NCBI GenBank assembly: GCA_021819525.1
Contig: JAKAQW010000012.1
Location: 1 to 40,964 of the forward strand
DNA length: 40,964 nt
Direction: 5' to 3'
Source of the DNA: Actinomycetes bacterium
GTDB lineage: Bacteria; Actinomycetota; Acidimicrobiia; Acidimicrobiales; UBA8190
The notes under the pieces are model-generated. The model saw only the letters and a list, made by a program, of their open reading frames with translations, was not told where the DNA came from and made no database searches. Shown here in pieces: positions 36,380-40,964 of the stretch (position 1 is its first letter; each line of letters opens with the position of its first letter). The translations under genes were made by a program, and so were the position numbers.

Positions 36380-36397
36380 AGCCGGCCCACCCGCCGC
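36212..36397. repeat. 93-bp perfect or near-perfect tandem duplication at the cbiB/cobQ junction
   Basis: Two head-to-tail units (36212-36304 and 36305-36397) carry the same sequence, including TTCTTGCGAATCGCTGACCT. Each is 31 codons, so the fusion protein has its first segment (VNERRGEAQAPGG...SDSQEG) twice. The unit contains the last few cbiB codons, its stop and the GTG start, so the inner copy keeps a second in-frame GTG at 36286. Confidence 0.9.
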
Positions 36398-37314
36398 CGC
36401 CCCAAGGCAACGCTGCCCGCGACGCACGCGCTGCCCACCACGGCGGTGACCTCACCGGACAGCCGCACAGCCCGGCGGATGTCCGAAGCAGCCGGGGGCC
36501 GGCCGGTGCCGAGGAGCGGCCGGTGCTCGACCTGGCCGCTGTAGGTGCTGGGCCCACCCAAGGTCACCCCGAGCGCGGCCGCGAACGCTGCCTCGGCCAC
36601 TCCGGCGTTCGGCGACGGATGGGCTGGCGCCTGGTCGCGCACGGCGCGCCACACCGACCGGGCTGCCGAGGGGCAGCACAACGCCGTGGCGGCAGCGGTC
36701 AGGCGGGCAGGGATCCAGTTCGCCAGGTCGTCCGCGCGGGCACTGGCCCACCCGAATTGCCGGTACCGGTCGTCGCGGTACCCGACCATGGCGTCGAGCG
36801 TGTTGACCGCCCGATACCCGAGCGCACCGGGCGCGCCGCCCACAGCCGCCCAGAAGGCCGGCGCGACCACGGCGTCGACAGTGTTCTCTGCGACCGACTC
36901 CACGGCCGCTCGGGCTACTTCGACCGAGTCGAGCCCTGCCACGTCGCGCCCCACGATGGCCCGGAGGCGGTCACGGGCCAGCACGAGGTCACCGTCGCGC
37001 AAGGCACCCTCGACCGCCACCGCCGCCAGCCCGAGTGACCGGCCCGCCGAGCACATCGCCGTCCCGAGGGCCGCCGACGCGAACGGCCCGCTGGCTCGTA
37101 GCCCGGCGCCCGCAGAGAACGCCGCCAGCAGCCCTGCACCGGTGAGCCCGACACCAGCCAGCCGCCCGTCGACCCACAAGCGGCGCTCGGCCCAGCCCAT
37201 GGCCCTGCCGAACCAAGCCACCGGGTGCACCATGTCGGGCGGGTCGCCCATGATCCGGTCCGCCCCGAGGCCGACCGCTACGCCGAGGAGCCGTCTCCCG
37301 AGCACGCTCACCAT
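36376..37314 (-). CDS. cbiB: Adenosylcobinamide-phosphate synthase CbiB/CobD
   Basis: 312 aa membrane protein. Family blocks: ADRIMGDPPDMVHPVAWFGRAM at the start, ESVAENTVDAVVAPAFW, RAVNTLDAMVGYRDDRY, and FGWASARADDLANW(I)PAR. It joins the aminopropanol (phosphate) arm made by the PLP domain of the next gene to adenosylcobyric acid. The ATG lies inside the cobS 3' end (7-bp overlap). Its last codons are part of the 93-bp duplicated unit. Confidence 0.93.
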   Translation of the reverse strand: MVSVLGRRLLGVAVGLGADRIMGDPPDMVHPVAWFGRAMGWAERRLWVDGRLAGVGLTGAGLLAAFSAGAGLRASGPFASAALGTAMCSAGRSLGLAAVAVEGALRDGDLVLARDRLRAIVGRDVAGLDSVEVARAAVESVAENTVDAVVAPAFWAAVGGAPGALGYRAVNTLDAMVGYRDDRYRQFGWASARADDLANWIPARLTAAATALCCPSAARSVWRAVRDQAPAHPSPNAGVAEAAFAAALGVTLGGPSTYSGQVEHRPLLGTGRPPAASDIRRAVRLSGEVTAVVGSACVAGSVALGRRRVGRL

Positions 37315-38147
37315 CGGGCTGCCGCCACGAGCAGACCGACAGTCTCGACGAGCACTCCGGCTGCGCCCAGTACGTCACCGGTGTAGCCACCGAGCCGCCG
37401 TCGTGCCAGCGCCACCACCGCTGCGGCCGTGACCAGCGCTGCACCGAGCACTGCTCCGCCGGCCACTCGCTGCCAGCCGAGCAGGCAGGCACCCGCGATC
37501 ACCAGCGCGCCGACGCCCGCCACCCACGGCGTCCCACGGTGCCCGCGATCGACGAAGGAAGCGGCCAGGCTGTCGGCACGAGCGGGAGGCACCGTCCCGG
37601 CGACCACGGCCATCACACCTCTGGCCAAGGCCCAAAGCCCGCACAACACCAGGACCGAGGGGTGCAGCGCTGCGAGCGCTGCCCAGCGGACCAGGACCAC
37701 CACCACTGCCACCACCACACCGAAGGCACCAACCGTCGGCTCCCGCATGACCTGGAGCCGTCGCTCGCGGTCCATGGGGGCGAGCAGGCCGTCCGCCGAG
37801 TCGACCAGGCCGTCGAAGTGCAGCATGCCCGTGACGAGCACGTCGCCCACCACCACCACGCCAGCCGCCACCGCCGGTGGCCAGAGGTGAGCCGCACCCC
37901 ACCACAGCAGCCCGAGAACGCCACCGATTGCCGCGCCGACGACGGGGAACCACACAAAAGCGTTCCGCGTGGGTGGTCGAGCTGCCCCGAGCACGGTCAG
38001 GAACGCCAGCGCCGAAGCAGCCCCGGCCACGGCCGATGCGGCTCCGCTCACGATGGACCTGGCGCGGGACCTGGCTCGGGACCCGGCTCGAGACCCGGAT
38101 TGCGACCTGGCCTGCGAGGTCGCCGTTTCGTCGTGGCCGTTCACCAC
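37308..38147 (-). CDS. cobS: Adenosylcobinamide-GDP ribazoletransferase (cobalamin synthase) CobS
   Basis: 279 aa polytopic membrane protein. HFDGLVDSADGLLAPMDRE with the Mg-binding acidic residues and REPTVGAFGV are diagnostic, and GGYTGDVLGA lies near the end. It condenses adenosylcobinamide-GDP with alpha-ribazole (phosphate), the last assembly step. The first 33 residues are a Ser/Arg/Ala-rich tail made of short repeats (RAGSRARSRARS) not usual in CobS. GTG 38147 overlaps the cobU stop; a second GTG at 38144 has better spacing to GAGGAG. Confidence 0.93.
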   Translation of the reverse strand: MVNGHDETATSQARSQSGSRAGSRARSRARSIVSGAASAVAGAASALAFLTVLGAARPPTRNAFVWFPVVGAAIGGVLGLLWWGAAHLWPPAVAAGVVVVGDVLVTGMLHFDGLVDSADGLLAPMDRERRLQVMREPTVGAFGVVVAVVVVLVRWAALAALHPSVLVLCGLWALARGVMAVVAGTVPPARADSLAASFVDRGHRGTPWVAGVGALVIAGACLLGWQRVAGGAVLGAALVTAAAVVALARRRLGGYTGDVLGAAGVLVETVGLLVAAARW

Positions 38148-38674
38148 TGCTCCTCGAAGCGTTCCAGTGGCAGGACCCGGCCCGCGACCACGAGCAGGAC
38201 CCGGTCCGACACCGCTGCTACCGCCTGGTTGAGCTGACCGAGGGCATCTCGGAATTGGCGGCCGACGACGGTGGGTGGATGGACCCCGAGCCCGACCTCC
38301 TCACCGACCAGCACGGTCCGGCGCCGGCGTGCAGCTCGCTCCACCAAGACCTGGCAGAGCCCGTCGACGTCCACCTCCATGGCCGGACTCTCGGCCAGCC
38401 AGCCCCCGAGGGAGTCCACCAGCACCGGATCGGGCTCGTGGCGCAGCCAGCCAGCCAGATCACCGCCAGCACCTACCTCCACCGTGCGCCACTGGCGGGG
38501 GCGTCGCAGACGGTGCGCTTCGATCCTGTCGGCCCACTGGCGGTCCGAGCCGTCGGGTTCGGGCCCGGTCGCCAGGTAACACACCTCGTCGACACCGGCG
38601 CCGGCCAAGCGCTCCGCCAGCGCCGACTTTCCCGAGCGGGCCCCACCGAGCACCAGCGTGGTCCACGTACCCAT
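38141..38674 (-). CDS. cobU: Adenosylcobinamide kinase/guanylyltransferase CobU (CobP)
   Basis: 177 aa. LVLGGARSGKSALAERL is the Walker A start; YLATGPEPDGSDRQWADRIEAHRLRRP and VDSLGGWLAE follow, as in CobU. It phosphorylates adenosylcobinamide and adds GMP from GTP. GGGAG lies 3 bp before ATG 38674, and the riboswitch ends about 50 bp upstream, so this is the first gene of the cobalamin operon and the direct target of B12 control. Confidence 0.94.
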   Translation of the reverse strand: MGTWTTLVLGGARSGKSALAERLAGAGVDEVCYLATGPEPDGSDRQWADRIEAHRLRRPRQWRTVEVGAGGDLAGWLRHEPDPVLVDSLGGWLAESPAMEVDVDGLCQVLVERAARRRRTVLVGEEVGLGVHPPTVVGRQFRDALGQLNQAVAAVSDRVLLVVAGRVLPLERFEEQW

Positions 38675-38722
38675 CAGCTCCCACGTCCTCGCGTCGTCCG
38701 TGCACGCCGGTCAGGCGCGCGA

Positions 38723-38872
38723 CGGGCAGGTCTCCTGACTTCCGGATCGTCGCTCGCCTCGGCCTTCCCGCCCGAATTTCGGGCCGTGGCCACCGCTGAG
38801 GTTCGCTCCCCGGTCACAGTTGCGGGACAGCCCCGGAGTCTCACCGGGTTCCCTGCGCCGTCGGCGCCAGCC
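38723..38872 (-). ncRNA. Cobalamin riboswitch
   Basis: Read on the minus strand, the aptamer landmarks appear in order: CCGGTGAGACTCCGG (near 38848-38833), GCGGGACAG in complement with CCCGCAACTGTGACC (38826-38812), GGGAAGG (near 38769-38763), and the B12 box AGTCAGGAGACCTGCC at 38740-38725. The B12 box ends about 50 bases before the cobU ATG, close enough to mask the GGGAG ribosome site. Binding of a cobalamin should switch off cobU and, through coupling, the genes down to the chelatase subunit. Confidence 0.93.
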
Positions 38873-38986
38873 TAGCCGCCCGATCCGCACGCGGTCGGTG
38901 GCTGCGGCCGCGCCGCAGCACGCCCGGGCCGACCGGGATGCTCCAGGGGATCCGGACCGGCGCTCAGCACTTGCGCCGCACGATGC

Positions 38987-39084
38987 CCGGCGGGAGTGAG
39001 CCGGCAGCAGTGGGCCGGCAGCAGTGGGCCGGCAGCAGTGGGCCGACAGCAGCGGGCCGGCGGGAGTGGATCGGCGGGAGTGGG
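38987..39084. repeat. Seven tandem 14-bp units
   Basis: Unit CCGGCAGCAGTGGG, with variants at both ends (CCGGCGGGAGTGAG, TCGGCGGGAGTGGG). It fills much of the space between the riboswitch promoter region and the end of the lipoprotein gene. No coding function is apparent. Confidence 0.85.
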
Positions 39085-39135
39085 CTGCCGCGGTGACTAC
39101 GACACCTCCGCTACCTGCTGGCCCACATGGTGGCG

Positions 39136-40392
39136 CTAGCTGCTCGACGGTGGGCGGGGCCCGATCTTCACCAGCAGGTACGAGGGTCGGTACACCGTGA
39201 CGTTGCGCGCCAGCAGGCCGTAGAGCAGGTCGTTTCGGTCGAAGCTGACCAGCCAGGTCGAACCGGCGTTGAGCGAGGCCTGGTCCATGGCGTCGTAGAC
39301 GTAGACGTCGCGGATGCCGTACTTGGCTTCACCGATCGCGCCTGTGTAGTAGCTGGCCAGGATGGTCTTGGAGACGTGGAAGGGACCGGTGGGCGAGCAC
39401 GCGAGCTCGAAGTCGATGGCCGCCGAGTAGGCAACGGTGGTCGGCGTCGTCACGAGCACCGACATCCCGTCGTACTCGGTGACGCTCACCTCGTCGGAGA
39501 CCCCAGAGGCGATAGGGGCCAGGTGCGCCTGGTGGACGCTCCACCGGCTGCCGGTCCAGAAGCGCCACGAGCCGAGCAGGTCGGTGCCCAGCACCCGGGC
39601 CACGTACAGCTTCTTGTCACCGCCGCCCGAGGTGGCGCCGTAGACGTAGGTGTATGCACCACTGCGGGTGATAGCCGCCCCCCACTGGATGCTGCGGTTC
39701 GCCGCGGGGAGGTGCACCACTCGCTCCAAGTGCATGCTCGGCACGGAGAAGACACCGAGCAAGGTGCCCGTCGGCTTCTGGTACAGCGTCGTGTGCGGAC
39801 CGGCGACGTCGTTCAAGAAAATCTCTTGGAGCTGGTGGTCTGCCACCAGCCCGGCGAGACCGAGGTAGATGTCGTAGGGATTGGCGGTGGTGATGAGCGA
39901 GGCCGGATGCGCCTTCGTCCCACCGACGATGGTCCGGAACTGCCCGTCGTGCTCGATGACGAACGTGCTGTGGTAGAGCGGCTTCGACGGGCTCTGGCTG
40001 CCATTGGGGCCGATCGGCCCCAAGAAGGTGTCGGCGAAGGTCCACAGAGTGGTGCCCGAGCCCAAGCGGTAGCCGTGGACCGAGTCGCCTGCTGCCCAAC
40101 CCTGGTTGGAGTCGCCGTACGCGGTCCACGCGTTGTCCAGGGCAGTGTCCTTGGTGACGTGGGTGACCGTCGTGTCCGCCACCCGGCGCCGGCAGCTGGC
40201 GCCAGCCAGCGTGGACGACCCAGAGGCGCCGGTAGGCGACCCGCCGGTGCTGTTACTGCAAGATGCCAGGCCGGCGCCGAGCAGGCTCGTCACCACCAGC
40301 GCCGACGCGTACCGCTGGCATCGGTGCCACCACGCATCACTGCGCCGCTCGGGCACGCTGCCCGAGGACGTCGTGTCGATGCGTCGAGACAT
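39136..40392 (-). CDS. Secreted lipoprotein with DUF4185/DUF5005-like beta-propeller
   Basis: 418 aa from ATG 40392 with AGAGGAG upstream. A hydrophobic segment SALVVTSLLGAGLASC ends in a lipobox (LASC, Cys at about 45), followed by a Ser/Thr/Gly-rich tether, so it should be anchored outside the cell membrane. The body has repeated blade-like segments and GTTLWTFADTFLG, a motif common in DUF4185/DUF5005 five-bladed propellers related to glycoside hydrolases. No catalytic residues can be assigned. The open frame extends upstream to 40551 but that part is Arg/Pro repeat sequence. Its place beside cobalamin genes may be chance. Confidence 0.75.
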   Translation of the reverse strand: MSRRIDTTSSGSVPERRSDAWWHRCQRYASALVVTSLLGAGLASCSNSTGGSPTGASGSSTLAGASCRRRVADTTVTHVTKDTALDNAWTAYGDSNQGWAAGDSVHGYRLGSGTTLWTFADTFLGPIGPNGSQSPSKPLYHSTFVIEHDGQFRTIVGGTKAHPASLITTANPYDIYLGLAGLVADHQLQEIFLNDVAGPHTTLYQKPTGTLLGVFSVPSMHLERVVHLPAANRSIQWGAAITRSGAYTYVYGATSGGGDKKLYVARVLGTDLLGSWRFWTGSRWSVHQAHLAPIASGVSDEVSVTEYDGMSVLVTTPTTVAYSAAIDFELACSPTGPFHVSKTILASYYTGAIGEAKYGIRDVYVYDAMDQASLNAGSTWLVSFDRNDLLYGLLARNVTVYRPSYLLVKIGPRPPSSS

Positions 40393-40892
40393 GGCGTCGG
40401 TGCTCCTCTCTGTAGGGGCGGTCGAACGAGTCTGTCGCGGCGGTCGACCCGGTCTGTCGCGGGGTGGTGGAACGGGTCTGAAGCGGGATGCTGGAACGAG
40501 GAACGAGGAACGGGGAACGGGGGGCGAGGGCGAGCGCGAGGGGCGAGGCACAACGTGTCCTGGTGGTGGTCCTGCTGCGAGCCTCCTCCCGGCTTCGATC
40601 GGCCAACCTTCCTGTTGCGAGCAACCTCCCGGCTCCGATCGGCAAACCTTCCGGCTGCCTCGGGCGACCTACCTGCTGGGGGCGGCAGACCGTCGTGCTC
40701 CGATGGGCGAGGTGCTCTGCCAGGTGGCAGCGACTGGCCCTACTTCGATCGGGATGGCGTGCGAGCGTAGCGGGAAGGCGTGCAAGCGTAGCTCTATGCG
40801 AGGCCCCGGGCACCGCGTCGAGGCCCCGGGCACCGCGTCGAGGCCCCGGGCGCACCGCGTCGAGGCCCCGGGCACCGAAGTAGCCTGCGGCC
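40393..40892. other. Repeat-rich divergent intergenic region
   Basis: Lies between the lipoprotein gene (minus) and the adenosyltransferase gene (plus), so it must hold both promoters, though none is clear. It contains GAACGAG/GAACGGG short repeats (40480-40525), a 40-bp unit in two copies (about 40577-40656, each with CTCCCGGCT and GATCGGC), and the 20-bp array at 40801-40880. Long open frames here are compositional. Confidence 0.6.
40801..40880. repeat. Four tandem 20-bp units just before the adenosyltransferase start
   Basis: Unit AGGCCCCGGGCACCGCGTCG; the third copy has two extra bases and the fourth is cut short. Each unit contains the self-complementary GGCCCCGGGC core. The array ends 12 bp before the ATG and would lie in the leader or promoter. 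Confidence 0.9.
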
Positions 40893-40964
40893 ATGGCCCG
40901 TGCCCAGTCCATCGTCCTGCTCAACACCGGCGACGGCAAGGGGAAGTCCTCGGCCGCCTTCGGG
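40893..40964 (+). CDS. cobO: Corrinoid (cob(I)yrinate a,c-diamide) adenosyltransferase, N-terminal 24 residues
   Basis: The visible part begins MARAQSIVLLNTGDGKGKSS, and the P-loop GDGKGKSSAAFG matches CobO/BtuR/CobA adenosyltransferases, which attach the adenosyl group from ATP to the reduced corrinoid. Only the start is in the window. It faces away from the other cobalamin genes and, from what can be seen, is not behind the same riboswitch. Confidence 0.85.
   Translation, partial: MARAQSIVLLNTGDGKGKSSAAFG

Overview
High-GC, gene-dense bacterial DNA with frequent GTG starts and many 1-4 bp stop/start overlaps. These traits, and an aerobic-type cobaltochelatase paired with a fused ChlI/ChlD-like subunit, suggest an actinomycete-type bacterium. 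An acidimicrobial relative is possible but is inference only. Almost every gene is on the minus strand, so the text follows transcription from high to low coordinates.

Right part (about 26.5-41.0 kb): cobalamin late-biosynthesis operon. A cobalamin riboswitch (38723-38872) leads cobU, cobS, cbiB/cobD, a threonine-phosphate decarboxylase-cobyric acid synthase fusion, cobN and a fused AAA+/VWA chelatase subunit. Upstream are a secreted lipoprotein and, on the plus strand at the edge, the start of a corrinoid adenosyltransferase. Tandem repeats lie between genes, at one gene start and inside protein linkers.

Middle (about 22.2-26.5 kb): mixed accessory genes. There is a flavodoxin-like protein, a higA-like antitoxin broken by a one-base slip in a C run, an acyl-CoA synthetase, and a vapBC pair bracketed by two copies of the chelatase gene's 3' end.

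14.39-22.19 kb: a block of visibly lower GC (roughly 50% against 65-70% on both sides, by eye). An IclR regulator, with a clear promoter and a 37-bp palindrome, heads an operon for two AprA-like flavoproteins, two 2[4Fe-4S] ferredoxins, a stand-alone RnfC-like protein and a PaaK-like CoA ligase. I do not recognise this as a described system; it is the best novel candidate here. A decayed DUF6788-like gene sits at its left edge.

1-13.9 kb: high-GC catabolic operons. One carries a DUF6282-like hydrolase, a GalB-type 4-oxalomesaconate hydratase, an RraA-like aldolase, a LigB-type extradiol dioxygenase and a heme-oxygenase-like diiron enzyme. The other carries an aldehyde dehydrogenase, a fused ETF beta-alpha protein, two family III CoA transferases flanking an enoyl-CoA hydratase, a threonine aldolase and an MIO-type aromatic amino acid lyase cut by the window edge. 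Together they suggest conversion of an aromatic amino acid or phenylpropanoid through CoA thioesters and an aldehyde to a dihydroxy- or trihydroxy-benzoate, then meta-cleavage to pyruvate and oxaloacetate. The substrate cannot be fixed from sequence.
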